From: Stagonosporopsis chrysanthemi
Lineage: Eukaryota > Ascomycota > Dothideomycetes > Pleosporales > Didymellaceae
Reading direction: 5' to 3'
Assembly: GCA_022560025.1 (NCBI GenBank)
Contig: JAFISE010000125.1
Coordinates: 23,344-87,343, forward strand
Length of the DNA stretch: 64,000 nt
The number at the start of each line of letters is the position of its first letter. The first letter of the stretch is position 1. A program made the translations under genes and the position numbers. The notes beneath the pieces are model-generated. The model ran no database searches. It had not been told where the DNA came from and was given only the letters and a program-made list of their open reading frames with translations. Of the stretch, positions 10,713 to 22,458 are shown piece after piece.

Positions 10713-12817
10713 ATGACTACCACAAACAGAGAGCATACAAGGACACTACCAGACGAAGTATCAGTTTTGATAGGTCTTGGTCCGGATGCTTCGGACGATG
10801 TTACCGCATCTCTCAAGGTCTTGTACAACAAGTTCACCATCACTCCCAACAGCGCGCCATCGGAGCAAGCACTACAGCTGCTAGGCACAGCCGTTGGCAA
10901 AGAAAGTAGGAACGATGAGCTGAAAAATGGATTTGGCTGACCGTCTGTAGAGTCCTGGCAAGACTTGTACCGGAATGCAGGTCTTCTCGATTATGTATTG
11001 CAAAACCTTGGTGATGTGAGCATACCGCTTGCGTTACGCAAGCAATATTTGCGGATCATCGGGAACAGCGTAGCCGACAATGGTTTGTGGATCTTAGGTT
11101 CAATCCCGCGGTTGTGGACTGATCTATTATGTAGATATAAATCGAGAGTTGACCACCAAGGACATATCGAAGATTGTTGACTGTCTGCCCTCAGACGACC
11201 TGACAGTAGTTGCTCTTGCAGTGCTCTTCAATCTCTGCAACGATTTCGGTACGAACGCGCTCGCTCTTTGGTAAGCAAATGCTAAATGAACCAGATCCTG
11301 CCAAGGCTGCGGCCGCGGTCATCAGACTAGACTTCACGTTGTCCGGGTACCTTGCTGGTCACCGAATACCCGATGCCGCGCTCAATTATGCCACCGAACT
11401 TCTTACATGGACCACCGAGAAGCTCACTGCAGCACAATTAAACGACGATGTGTCGCTTGACACATTCGGCGATCTTGTCAAAGTAACCCTGGATTACGAC
11501 GAGGACCACTATCATGAATATGTTGCTATTTTGGTCCACTACCTGCAGGATCCTGAGTTCCAAGGGAAGGTTGCGACTCCAGCACTACTCGGTGACCTCG
11601 TTACTCTTATGCTAGACTTCGACTCTCGTCTCGCATCGGAAGAGATCAACGCCGTCTTCGAAGAATTAGCCATCTCTAAGAGTGCTGAAAAGACAACAGC
11701 AGCCAGCACGACCGTACTACTTGCTGCTCAACTCATTGGGAATATCTCAGCAGTCTCGGCCACCGATCCATTCACACAGCAGTTCAACGTCAGAAGTCAA
11801 GTGGTTGAAACCATTCGAGCCAAATTGAACGCTTCGCCTTCGCCGTCAACGATATGCGCCTGCGTTATGCTTGGTAACCTGGCTATGTCGGACGAAGTGT
11901 GTATGGATATGGTTAAGATCATGGAGCTGCATCTCCCTCTGACCCGCATCCTGTCCTCGAGCACAAAGCCTGCGTTGCTCTACGCTGCTGCAGGGTGTAT
12001 GCGCCATCTTGCTTTCCCTCAACAAAACAGGAAATTGCTGGCAGATTCCGGCCTCCTTCACACTTGCACCGCCTTACTCAAGCAGACCGATGCTGCTGTC
12101 CGTGGCGAGGCAGCAGCCATACTGGGCAAGCTTGTAACGGACGATTTGCACAATGTCATCAAGGTTGTTTGTGAGAAGATTGGCGAAACCGTCATCCCAA
12201 ACGCGCATCAGATTGGGGGCATCAAAGCTTCGTCTGAGTCAACCATTCTGCACCAGATCGTCGAGCAAGCGCTCGCACCTGCTGGGCCTCTGCCTAGCAC
12301 AGCGATGAAAAACCCAACAATCGAGCTCAGTCGATCCATCGTCACTGTCCTTCGATTTCTCGGAAGGTCAAGTGTGGAGGACAATGTCGATGCTATCAGA
12401 GAGCAGCTACTGACCGTTCCTTTGATTGCTCGACCTGTAGCCAAGCTTGTGCGTCAACGGTTCTATCCCGATGCTAGATCCGAAGGGCTGCTGGGTCTTG
12501 GACTGATGGCGCAGTCAGCACATGGCGCAAAACTTGTACTTGGAGAGATCGAAGAAGACGACGGTTTGCTGCAAGCTGTTAAAGATTTTGCGGATGGCAA
12601 GGACGGAGGAGCTGAGCAACAGGCCAAATCTTCTTCAGGCAGGGATTACCAAAACGCGGTGGTACTTCTACAAGCACTGCAGAACAACTGGGTAAGCTTA
12701 AGCTCTTTGCTGGTGGAACCTTTAGCTGATTTGATGCAGGACACAGACGCGAACCCGGTGCTCAAGGAACAGATTGGAACACTCCAAGAATCATTGAGCA
12801 AGCTGATGGTCCAGTGA
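10713..12817 (+). CDS. smgGDS-like armadillo-repeat protein (RAP1GDS1 type)
   Basis: Five exons: 10713-10905, 10951-11082, 11135-11248, 11295-12691 and 12740-12817, giving 637 residues. Introns are 45, 52, 46 and 48 bp. The rebuilt N-terminus contains LRKQYLRIIGNSVADNDINR, closely resembling the LR.IGN..A...NR motif of smgGDS proteins, followed by helical armadillo-type repeats along the whole length (for example ALLYAAAGCMRHLAFPQQNR and AAVRGEAAAILGKLV). smgGDS chaperones and promotes nucleotide exchange on small GTPases with C-terminal polybasic tails; that role is inferred for this protein. The last intron is 48 bp, in frame and free of stops, so retention would add 16 residues (GTAAGC donor, GATGCAG acceptor). 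I call it spliced because both sites are strong. Confidence 0.82.
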
Positions 12818-13306
12818 TGCGGGCAAGTGCCGGCAGACAGCAGGCTTTGATTCGAGATTGGCGCTGTTGTGAAAGTGACACGCCACAACCTCACCACCAT
12901 CCGCCATGAAAGTGGATCAAATGTGAAAGGGTGTACGACCAACCACAACACTGCCATTTGCAACAAGAAACGAGACGCAACGTACACCCAGCAAATAGAA
13001 ATTGATTGATTTGGAGCGAGGTCAGCAAGTGGCAATCTCAGCCTCCGCATTGCAGAGAACGTGTGACGCAGGTGTAATCAGCAGAGCGCTCATTGGTCAA
13101 CCGATCATCACAGGTCACAGCGCTGCTATCGAAGGGTCCAGGAACCATGGAGCTGTGCAAGTGAGAGAAGCTATAAAGAAGGCATTGCTCGCTGCTCTCG
13201 GACTCATCATCAAGCAACCAACACTACTAGTTTCACACTCGATCTAAATCATCTGCACCTCATCTCCTCTCCACCACCTTTCGGTCAATCATCACCACCA
13301 TCAACA
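12818..13306. other. Promoter region of the cysteine-rich gene
   Basis: About 490 bases with no coding region. It holds the 3' end of the smgGDS-like gene and the promoter of the metallothionein-like gene, including the TATA-like box listed separately. Confidence 0.5.
13172..13177 (+). promoter_or_regulatory. TATA-like box upstream of the cysteine-rich gene
   Basis: TATAAA in the context AAGCTATAAAGAAG lies 130 bases before the ATG at 13307, followed by a pyrimidine-rich stretch ending in ATCAACA just before the start codon. Position and context fit a core promoter of a strongly inducible small gene. No experimental start is known. Confidence 0.5.
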
Positions 13307-13684
13307 ATGGCCTGCTGCGGACGTAACAACGGCGAGTGCGTGTGCGCCAAGGAAGCAACTTGCTCTTGCGGCAAGCAGCCTGCTCTCCAGTGCAGTATGC
13401 CTCTCTTCCTCCACCCACATCCATCCTGTAATTACTGCTTTCGGCACCGTGCATCTCACGTGATCAATTGGCTAACGGAAGCTGAACAGACTGCGCCAAG
13501 GCTGCCGACGAGAACAAGATGCCTACAAGCACCTGCGCGTGTGGCAAGAGAGCCGAAGGTATATATTTTGAGGTGTCTGGATATTGACCATATTGCTAAT
13601 GCCGAGATAGATGCCTGCACTTGCGGTCGCAGTGACAACAACGGTACTTCCAACTTGGAGACTGACTTCACCACCAAGAAATAG
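13307..13684 (+). CDS. Small cysteine-rich metallothionein-like protein
   Basis: Three exons, 13307-13394, 13490-13558 and 13611-13684, give 76 residues with 12 cysteines. Introns are 95 bp (branch GCTAACG) and 52 bp. The protein reads as spaced CxC units: CCGRNNGECVC, ATCSCG, CNC, TCACG and ACTCG, ending in a cysteine-free tail LETDFTTKK. This arrangement is shared with a conserved family of small fungal Cys-rich proteins (DUF7871-like) resembling metallothioneins; copper or zinc binding is inferred from the CxC pattern only. The unusually long first intron contains the 10-mer TCACGTGATC (13456-13465). No signal peptide, so it is probably cytosolic or nuclear. Confidence 0.85.
   Translation: MACCGRNNGECVCAKEATCSCGKQPALQCSMPLFLHPHPSCNYCFRHRASHVINWLTEAEQTAPRLPTRTRCLQAPARVAREPKVYILRCLDIDHIANAEIDACTCGRSDNNGTSNLETDFTTKK
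13456..13465 (+). promoter_or_regulatory. E-box-type 10-mer TCACGTGATC, copy 1
   Basis: Exact TCACGTGATC inside intron 1 of the metallothionein-like gene. The CACGTG core is the binding site of bHLH factors such as Cbf1 in fungi. The same 10-mer occurs at 51747-51756 and 57214-57223. Function here is inferred from recurrence. Confidence 0.4.
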
Positions 13685-14433
13685 GTGATGCGCTTCTACG
13701 ATTTGAGGGATTTGAGTCGATAATGGGAGATCGAGCACTCAAGGCTCACACCCTTAAGACCTGGCGGGGAAAGGAGCATCGGGAGGCATAATGGCGTTAA
13801 GGTTGATTTGCGGCTCACTATCTGCGAAATAGCAGTCTATACCCATAACAAATAATTGAAACATCTTAAAATACTCCTCACTCTTGTTGTTCTGCTTACA
13901 TTGATGGAAGAGCGTTCCTTCCGAGATCAGGTAGAGACAAGCAATCAATAGGAGTTGTGGTACCCCAAAGAATGAGACATTTGCACGAGGCTGTGAGACT
14001 GACAATCAATACCGTTTTCATACATAGCAGGGAATCTATCATGCGGCGACATGGTCTGGCTGTCGGTAGCTGTCACTGCGAAGCGCCTGCGGCCGCTAGT
14101 CGCTACCGCGCGAACTCCACCATAAGCCGGCCGCATTGCGCGCATCTTGCATCGAGCTGTCCGCGGCCACCTACAGCATGCACAATCCGTGCTCCTTTAC
14201 TATACATAATCGTCTCTTCTGCTAGGCTTCATGACTGGCGTCTGTCTCCCGCCGCCCCCAACCACCTCCGCGATCGAACGCCTCCCACGATCTCGCCAGT
14301 GCACTTCTCGGCAGCATAACCCCTACTCCGAATCGCTCGCCTCGACCCCCCTACCCGCCTCGACGCAGCATAAACCCCTTACCGGTTTGTCCGGCTAGAT
14401 TCGTAGCGGCTGAAGCCCGCAAACAATTCCGTA
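13685..14433. other. Intergenic before AP-2 alpha
   Basis: About 750 bases. The first half is AT-richer and likely the 3' region of the metallothionein-like gene; the second half is C-rich and likely the AP-2 alpha promoter. No gene seen. Confidence 0.5.
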
Positions 14434-17400
14434 ATGTCCGTGACGGCGAAAATGGCGGCGGCGTCAGGCAAAGGAGGGCTGTTCAGCCGGAGCAGCAACT
14501 CAGGCGACGTCCCCACGATGCGTGGACTCGTGTCGTTCATCGCAGACTTGCGTAACGCACGAGCACGAGAACTGGAAGAGAAGAGGATCAACAAGGAATT
14601 GGCGAACATACGGTGGGTGCACGCTGCTGAATAGGAAGGAACGACACCCGCTGACGCGAGATGGCAGACAGAAGTTCAGGGACGGAGGCCTGAATGGCTA
14701 TCAGAAAAAGAAATATGTTTGCAAACTGCTTTACATCTACATCCTGGGTTGGAACGTCGACTTTGGGCACCTCGAAGCCGTGAACCTCATCTCGGCCACC
14801 AAATACTCGGAGAAGCAGATTGGATACCTTGCAGTCACACTGTTCCTGCACGAACAGCACGAGCTAATACACCTGGTTGTCAACAGTATCAGAAAGGACC
14901 TCATGGATCACAACGAGCTGAACAATTGCTTGGCCTTGCACGCTATCGCAAACGTAGGAGGCAAGGAGCTGGGTGAAGCCCTGAGTTCCGAGGTCCACCG
15001 GCTTCTAATATCGCCAGCATCGAAAGCATTTGTCAAGAAGAAGGCCGCTTTGACCCTGCTCCGTCTTTACCGCAAATACCCCGGAATTGTACAGAACGAA
15101 TGGGCAGAGCGCATGATCTCCCTGATGGACGATCCTGATATGGGCGTGGCACTCTCTGTCACTTCTTTGATCACGGCATTGGTGCAGGATAACGCGGAGC
15201 AATACAAAGGAAGTTACGTGAAGGCTGCTAACAGGCTGAAGCGGATAGTAGTGGACAACGAATGTGCGGAAGGATACTACTACTACAAGGTCCCATGTCC
15301 GTGGATTCTGGTCAAGCTTCTCAAGCTTCTCCAGTACTACCCGCCTCCCGAAGACACGCATATACGTAATCTGGTCCGTGAAGCTCTGCGAAAGATTATG
15401 GATTCAGCGCTGGAGATGCCAAAGAATGTCCAGCAGAACAATGCGCAGAATGCTGTTCTTTTCGAAGCGATCAATCTGGTCATCCATCTAGATTCCGAAC
15501 CGGATCTGATGGTTACGATATCCACGCGCTTGGGCAAGTTTATTGCGTCTCGCGAGACGAACGTTCGATATCTGGGCTTAGAAGCAATGACACATCTGGC
15601 AGCCCGCGCTGAGACACTCGACCCTATCAAGAAACACCAGTCTATTATCATTGGATCGCTTAGAGACAGGGACATTAGTGTGCGAAGACAAGGTCTGGAC
15701 TTGCTCTACAGCATGTGCGATCAGTCAAATGCGCAAGCGATTGTGGGCGAACTTCTGCGCTATCTCCAGTCTGCCGACTACGCCATAAGAGAGGAGATGG
15801 TCCTTAAGATCGCTATCTTGACTGAGAAGTATGCCACAGACGTGCAGTGGTACGTCGACATCACACTGCGCCTGATTGCAATGGCAGGCGACCACGTCAG
15901 TGATGAGGTCTGGCAGCGAGTCACCCAGATTGTAACCAACAACGAAGAGCTGCAGGTATACGCTGCCCAGACTATTTTGGCTTATGTCAAGGCCGACTGT
16001 CACGAGACATTGGTCAAGATTGGAGGCTATATTCTCGGAGAGTTCGGTCATCTGATCGCAGACAGCAAGGGCTGTAGTCCGATCGAGCAATTTATGGCAA
16101 TGAGCGCGAAGATGCGAGGCTGCTCGTCTAGTACGCGAGCAATCCTGCTGTCGTGCTATGTGAAGTTTGTCAACTTGTTCCCTGAGATCAAGCCCCAGCT
16201 TCTGCAGGCCTTCCGCGCCTACACACATTCACTTGACTCTGAGCTTCAACAAAGAGCATGCGAGTACCTTGCGCTGGCCACAATGCCCACGGACGACTTG
16301 TTGCGAACTGTTTGCGACGAAATGCCACCTTTCCCAGAACGAACCTCAGCACTACTCTCGAGATTACATCAGAAGCATTCGACAACCAGCGACAAGCGAA
16401 CATGGGTCGTTGGAGGCAAAGACGCTAACCAAGGAGAGATCGGTCTTGCGCGGCAGAATTCGACAGCTGGGTTCAAACGTAGCCAAACTATGCCTGTGCA
16501 AGGAGAGCACAAGGCAGCCGCGTCTAACGGCGCCAATAACGGGTCTCTATCAAGCGATCTTGCTGGTCTGGATTTGAATGTGGACTCGAGCAAGGGGCTC
16601 AGCGCGCCCAACTTCGCCACCGCTGCTCACTTGAGTCCAGACTGGGATATAGGGTACAACCGTCTCCTGCTACGGCCCGAAGGCGTACTGTACGAGGACC
16701 AGCAGATACAAGTCGGGCTTCGGACAGAGTACCGAGGTTCGTTGGGTTGCCTGATCTTTTACTTCACGAACAGATCGTCCTTCCCAATGAACTCTTTTAC
16801 TACTATGCTCGACAATCGATCGGCGGAGACGCTGAAAACAGATGTAAAAGGTCTGCCAGATACTGTCATTCAGCCTGACAGCCAGGCACAGCAGACCATC
16901 ATGTTTGATTGCAAGAACGTCTTCACACATGCTCCCACCGTACGCATATCATGGCTCGCTGGTGCCATGCAGGGCATAACATTGCAGCTACCGGTGTTGC
17001 TTCACAAGTACATGGAAGGCGCAGATCTCAGCTCAGACGACTTTTTCAAGAGGTGGAAGCAGATTGGGGGTGCTCCTCGTGAAGCGCAGAGTATCTTTGG
17101 TCTGGTCAATAAGAGCCGCACTATGGACATTGCCTTCGTCAAGAAGGTCGTCGCAGGATTCAAATGGGGCATAGTTGAGGGTGTCGATCCCAACGGGAAG
17201 AACATCGTCGGTGCAACCGTACTGCACACGAGCGAGGGCGGGAAGTTTGGGTGTCTGCTGAGACTGGAACCCAATTTCGATACTTCGGTACGTAACCTTG
17301 CATCGCAGCATTATCCGGTAGCTAACACCAAGCAGATGTTCCGTATAACGATCCGCGCCACAGACGAGGCTGTGCCGCCGGTCTTGGTCAAAGCCATGGA

Positions 17401-17437
17401 GGAGCGACTCTCACAAGGAATTGAGGGTATGATCTAG
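14434..17437 (+). CDS. apl3: AP-2 complex subunit alpha (alpha-adaptin)
   Basis: Exons 14434-14612, 14668-17287 and 17336-17437 give 966 residues. The 55-bp first intron restores NKELANIRQKFRDGGLNGYQ, the adaptin hallmark; the 48-bp second intron (GTACGT..AAGCAG, branch GCTAAC) joins LEPNFDTS to MFRITIRATDE. The N-terminal trunk (about 30-600) is an adaptin HEAT-repeat solenoid with conserved KYVCKLLYIYILGWNVDFGH and LHEQHELIHLVVNSIRKDL. A linker of about 620-700 is low complexity, and the C-terminal ear follows. AP-2 alpha binds PtdIns(4,5)P2 and endocytic accessory proteins at the plasma membrane. Translation could start at 14434, 14452 or 14518; the last (MRGLVSFIADLRNA) matches the usual start of the family, so the 28-residue N-extension is uncertain. 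Confidence 0.95.
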
Positions 17438-18008
17438 ATCAGATCTCTATTCTTATCGCATTCCTTCGTGTACCCAGGTTTTGAGGGAGAGGTGGTTGTC
17501 TGTTGATACTGTAATGTTTGTTGGAGAGCATATGCATGGGTGCGCCCAAAATCTTTGATTTAGCATGAGCGGCGAGCTTGGAGTTGAGTTGATGCTCATA
17601 CCCCTAAGCTTATAGCAATGGAGCATCGCATCGTCTACACCCAAAGTATCTCGCGACTGAGACTGGGTGTGAACGGGCCAAGGGCGGCCTCCCGCAGCGG
17701 CAAAAGGGCGGATCCAGTCCCGTCGTGACTCCTCAACCAAGCTTCAGCTGTAGCTTCCGTTCGGCCACCACAGGCAGCAACTCCGTGCTGGACGGTCCAC
17801 CCACTGAGTTCAAACATGTTTTCCATCGTAAATAATGCCGCTTCGCTCCCGGTATTTAAGACGAATCAACATCAATTTCATTCTTCACGACACAAACTTG
17901 ACTCTGAACACAACGTCTGAAGCACAGCCGCACTTCACGACACTTCCCAACGGCACTCGCACATACGCCAATCCCATACACTGCAGCAGCAAATATCAGG
18001 CCGTAACC
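17438..18008. other. Intergenic before the NADAR gene
   Basis: About 570 bases between two genes on the same strand. The frame of the NADAR gene stays open back to 17835, but the ATG at 18009 starts the conserved protein, so upstream is treated as leader. No other feature seen. Confidence 0.5.
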
Positions 18009-18622
18009 ATGTCTACCACCGCCTCAGCAGCCCCTAAACCAGTATACTTCTGGCGTCCCCACGAGGAAGGCACAGGCTACCTCGGCCAATGGTACCCGTC
18101 CCCCTTCAGCATATCAGGCGATACCTACGCGACAAGCGAGATGTGGATGATGGTGCAGAAAGCGCGGTTGTTCGGGGACGAAGCAGTGGCGACAGAGATG
18201 CTGCGAACGCATGACCCGAAGACGCACAAAGCGCTGGGCAGGAAGGTGAAGGGGTTTGATGGAAAGGTCTGGGATGAGAGTGTGTTGATCGGCTCGGAGT
18301 TACTCGTCAAAGGGTGTTTCAGGATGCGGGCTAATGCAGAGCAGATAAGTTCGACATCGTGGTGCAGGGGAATATGCATAAGTTTTCAGTCTCGAAGGAT
18401 GCGGGGGATTTGAGGAAGTGGCTGTTGGCTACGGAGGAGAGGGAGCTGGTTGAGGCGACTCCGTTGGATCGTATCTGGGGTGTTGGGTTCGCGGAGAAGA
18501 ATGCTGGTGCTAACAGGCATCGCTGGGGCCAGAATTTGCTGGGGAAAGCGCTTATGGAGGTTCGGACGAGGCTAAGGGAGGAAGAGGAGACTAAGAAGGT
18601 GGAGAGGACTGAGGCTGCTTGA
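18009..18622 (+). CDS. NADAR domain protein (YbiA-like)
   Basis: Exons 18009-18279 and 18345-18622 give 182 residues. The 65-bp intron (GTGTGT..GAGCAG) is placed so that KVWDEN joins KFDIVVQGNMHKF, the only splice that keeps the domain intact. Motifs follow the NADAR family: VYFWRPHEEGTGYLGQWYPS near the N-terminus, TSEMWMMVQKARLFGD, DPKTHKALGRKVKGFD, ELVEATPLDRIWGVGF, and WGQNLLGKALMEVR at the end. NADAR proteins hydrolyse N-glycosidic bonds in ADP-ribose-type or riboflavin-pathway compounds and can remove ADP-ribose from guanine in DNA. Which substrate applies here is unknown. The gene converges on the F-box-like gene, 82 bp away. Confidence 0.88.
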
Positions 18623-18704
18623 ACAGTATTGGTGTGATGAGATGTTGGCTTGAATGGCGCTGTTAAGTAAAAGTGTATTGCTATGAGTATCAGTGGTCTA
18701 TGTA

Positions 18705-19856
18705 TCACATCGTCGAACACCCATTGGCGGCACACTTCAATTGAACAGGCTTCCTGGGGGCCATGTATGTATCATCGTGGACCCACGGCCATTGTAATAG
18801 ATACGGCAAGTCTTCAGCGCACTTTTTGCGCGCTCTCTCCTCTCCTTCACGCATTAAATCATCTGGCACGAGTTCTCGCAGATTCTCATGCCGCAAATTA
18901 CGCCTTACCTGATGTTTGGTACGCTCGACTCTATCCTCAGCCTTCAGACGGTCTTCAGGCGTCATGCGATGTTTATTGTCATTTGCCCAGGATTGCAATC
19001 GTTTGCGCCGGGCACGTCTGCTATTGCTGTTCCAGGAGTCGTGCATGTGCATAGACGCCTGCGCTCGGCTGGCTGCGGCTACGACGTCTGGGTCGTAGGT
19101 GCGCTGCTTAGCAAAACTGCTCTGTGCAAGCATGATGAAGCGCTGTTCGGCGAAAAACAAAGCGTATGTGCGCCGCCAGTCAAACGAAATCTCTCGCGCT
19201 TGAGTGTCGATGGTGAGATCGACAAGCTCGGTGTCGTTGATGGCCTCACGAATCTTGATATAGTGAGGCGGCCGATAGCCACGACCGATACTGGTATGGT
19301 CTCTAAGAGAGGCTAGATAGTTGGTTTTTGCCTCTCCAGCCAATGTGTTGCGCAAATTAAGATGCTCTTTCTCCCAGGCTGGCGGCGCTGAAACGCTCCC
19401 TGTCTTTCCTCCACGCACGACCTGCGGCTTCGATCTGCATGTTTCAACGGCATATCGCTCAGCAAAGGGCACCCAGCCACGGACAGAGCCTGTGGAAAGG
19501 CGCCCATTGCCGATGTTGCGATAGGTCATCTGCCGCAAAACTGCCTTCATTCCATCCGACGAGAGGTGGGAGAATCGCATCGGTGCATGGAGATGAGCGA
19601 AGGCGGGGCCACCGTGGTGGTTGATGTTGCTATAGCTCAGGTCGACGAGCATGCTCTGGAGCACGCCACGGCGAAAATACTCGTCAACGCAGTCGCGGAG
19701 ATAAGGCGAGACATTGCGGGCAATGCACCAAAGTATCGTGAGGCTGTCGGCGTCGATGTCGTCGAGGACATTGTGGGCGGCGTCGATGTATTCGAAGATG
19801 ATCAGCCAAACGTCAACCGGGAGTGAAGGCGCAGGCGCAGGCGCAGGCGCAGTCAT
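18705..19856 (-). CDS. F-box-like fungal protein
   Basis: Single exon, 383 residues. After a short Ala-Pro repeat the N-terminus reads SLPVDVWLIIFEYIDAAH, the start of an F-box-like motif, then about 300 residues of variable helices without a recognised partner domain. A basic stretch (NSRRARRKRLQSWANDN) precedes a charged helix rich in Arg/Glu. F-box proteins link substrates to SCF ubiquitin ligases; many fungal ones are lineage-specific. The four-fold GGCGCA repeat at 19828-19851 encodes the Ala-Pro run just after the start. It shares a 290-bp divergent promoter with the zinc-cluster regulator. Confidence 0.65.
   Translation of the reverse strand: MTAPAPAPAPSLPVDVWLIIFEYIDAAHNVLDDIDADSLTILWCIARNVSPYLRDCVDEYFRRGVLQSMLVDLSYSNINHHGGPAFAHLHAPMRFSHLSSDGMKAVLRQMTYRNIGNGRLSTGSVRGWVPFAERYAVETCRSKPQVVRGGKTGSVSAPPAWEKEHLNLRNTLAGEAKTNYLASLRDHTSIGRGYRPPHYIKIREAINDTELVDLTIDTQAREISFDWRRTYALFFAEQRFIMLAQSSFAKQRTYDPDVVAAASRAQASMHMHDSWNSNSRRARRKRLQSWANDNKHRMTPEDRLKAEDRVERTKHQVRRNLRHENLRELVPDDLMREGEERARKKCAEDLPYLLQWPWVHDDTYMAPRKPVQLKCAANGCSTM
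19828..19851. repeat. GGCGCA hexanucleotide repeat, four copies
   Basis: Four perfect GGCGCA units inside the 5' coding end of the F-box-like gene, encoding alternating Ala and Pro. It is a likely length-variable microsatellite that changes protein length in steps of two residues. Confidence 0.8.
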
Positions 19857-20146
19857 GCTCCTTTGGCAGAGAGCGTGGGCGACACAGCATCATTGTGCCA
19901 CCACGTGCGGTCGGGGATGTTGGCAGAAGAGAGGAGCATGCCAATCCCCGTTGTTGCATGTCATAGAGCCAATCACGCGTGTGGAGAAAATGCGGAGGCG
20001 ACGGGCAGGCACGGGTCAGAAGCTCCGGTCGCGACTCCTCAATTCTGCGCCGCGGCTCGTGACCTGAAGACCTCGAGTCTTTGCTGGAGCCTCCTAACAC
20101 ATTTGCACGCGTAGCAGACGTTGGAAACGCGTCAATATCTGGCAAG

Positions 20147-22458
20147 ATGTCGACTATGATTACTTTTGCGGCGAATAACGAGTTCTTCCGAAAGCGCAAG
20201 CGTGCGTGAACACTGTCAGTGCGCCACATGAGACAGACAGCTAACGTGCGCTCAGGTGTCCACCGCGCCTGTGAATCCTGCAAGAAGCGCAGAGTGAGTG
20301 TTAGCCGGCCTCGGATTATGGAGCAGCTAGCTGATCCCCTAATAGAAGAGATGCAGCCATACGTTCGCTGAGGAGGAGAATGGCGGCGGTCCTTATGAGG
20401 GCGGAAACTCTACCCAAAGCGGTGACCGGGACGCAAGCAATCCATCCTCAGATCCTCATGCCTACGCTCAGGGTGGACATCATCACCCTCACGATCCAAG
20501 GTTCCCCCGTGGGGACTTCAGAAGTCATGGCACTGCTCTTCCCCACTCTACCATGCCGCCGCCTCACAGTCCGGCGGAAAGCGCTCGCTCTCCGCAGACA
20601 CCACCAAACTTTCTGGGCTACTTGAACCCAGAAGCTGTACTCCGAGAACAGGTTCATTCGAAACGAGATCCTGCGCAGTCGCCGAATATCGCTCCCATCG
20701 GCCAATGGGTCGAAGAGAGAGATCAGAGGCCAGCAACGACTCAGCCAAGGTCTGCTTCAGTGCATATCAATGAAACAGGTCCGCCCAACACTTCGGAGGT
20801 TAAGACCTCGAAAGCTCTCCAGCAGTACTTAGATGCAGTAGGCGTCGACATCCTTCCACCACGCAAGAGTCAAGATGTCCTTCTTGACATATACTTTACC
20901 TACGTCCACCCACTCCTTCCACTAGTCGACAAAGATCTCTTCTACGAACAGTACTCTCAGGGCCAGGAGCCTCGTACGCTGCTGCAGTCTATCTGCATTG
21001 TAGCATCGAAGCATGCCAATGCCGCAAAGATTCTGTGCTTGGGTGACAATCCTCAGCCCCTAAATCCACGGGAGTTCTCCCAGAGGCTGTATCAGGCTGT
21101 GATTATAGCCATCGAGGCCAAACTTGAGAAGAATCGAGTTGTGCTTATTCAGGTTCTGGCTCTCATATCACTCCACGTCGAAGGACCCGATGGCGCTGAA
21201 CAAGCATCGATGCACTTGGCGCAAGCTATCCACCATGCACATACATTCGGCCTGCAGTTTGGACACCAATGGAGAAACCAGAGCTCGGAATCGCAGGGCA
21301 ACCTGGAAGATGTGTTCTGGTGTTTGTGGAGTCTCGATAAAATCAATGCTTGTATGAATGGCAGGCCACTACTCATGCACGATCGCGATAACAGTCTGAG
21401 GCAACTACCCACAGATCCAGAAAAGAGGTCAAGTCCATTTGGAATCTGGCTGCAGATCTCGGAGATGTTGGACAAAGTTATTGACTACTACAGACCTGGT
21501 AGTCGTTCAGCTGACGAGACAGGCTGGGAAGATGACTTCCTTGGGTTTGAAGAGATGGTCGGTGACGGAGAGGATAAGTTGGATGGCCCGATCATGGGTA
21601 AGTCGAATGTGTTTGACAGGCCTGAACATGCGACTCACAGATATAGGTCTTCTGTCCGTCTTTCATCACACCATGTGCATGGCATCGCACAAGTCTCTAT
21701 CAATCAATGCTCCCGTCAAGTCAACACCATCATACGTACGACAGAGTCTCTCCGCCACTCGAGTCATCCATCTACTCAATGCGGAGTCTCCCGAGCTTCT
21801 ACCACCCCTCCCAATCGTACCGTATGCTTTATCTGTAGCGCTCAGTGTAGTGTACAGACACTTCCGCTCAAGACGGTTGAAGGTGCACATCAAGCGTGCC
21901 TCGGAGGAGCTGAAACAATGTGTGCTTTTACTCGACCGCCTACGCGATGCATGGTGGTCGGCAGGTACAATGGCAGATATCGGCCGTGCAGTTCTCAGCA
22001 ATGCTGCAGGTCAACGGACGAACGCTGTCAACACACCTGCACCTACTGCACCAGAGCTGCGCCCCACCGATCCAAAGACGGAACCGCCCACTCCACAAGC
22101 CATCAATAACGGACCGCACATGCCCGTCTCGAACAACCAATGGCCACCACAAAACATGGATAATTCTATAGATCCAAGACTACAGCACCAGCAGCCTTCG
22201 CCAATGCCGAACCTGCTCAATCCAATGCCGGCGCTTACACCGGGACAACATCCTACGAGTAGCGAACGCGCGGATCGAGCACCGATACCTGCAGCGTTTG
22301 GCTTCGCGGACCAGTCACCAGATTGGCTAAATTTTGACGCTGCTTTCGAGAATTTCGAGGGCCTTTTGGGCAGCTCTGGTGCGGATCTGAGCAACGAGCT
22401 ATTCAGGCCGCTAAATTATGAAACGCTTGATGGCTTCTTGGGTCCTGCAGCGCAGTAA
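20147..22458 (+). CDS. Fungal transcription factor with atypical zinc cluster
   Basis: Four exons, 20147-20201, 20256-20293, 20346-21597 and 21641-22458, give 720 residues. Introns are 54, 52 and 43 bp. The two tiny first exons are needed to build KRKRVHRACESCKKRRKRCS, followed by HTF. This has the first half of a Zn2Cys6 motif (C-x2-C-x6-C) but no further cysteines nearby; the remaining ligands are absent. About residues 180-480 match the fungal transcription factor middle homology region (LLDIYFTYVHPLLPLVDKDL, CLWSLDKINACMNGRP, YALSVALSVVYRHFRSRRL). The C-terminus is proline- and glutamine-rich with an acidic aromatic end (SPDWLNFDAAFENF), a plausible activation domain. Target genes cannot be read from sequence. 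Confidence 0.82.

Noticed and set aside
11271..11294. GTAAGC donor in the smgGDS-like gene
   Set aside because: It would give a 24-bp intron and an immediate stop; the GTACGA donor at 11249 gives a normal 46-bp intron in frame.
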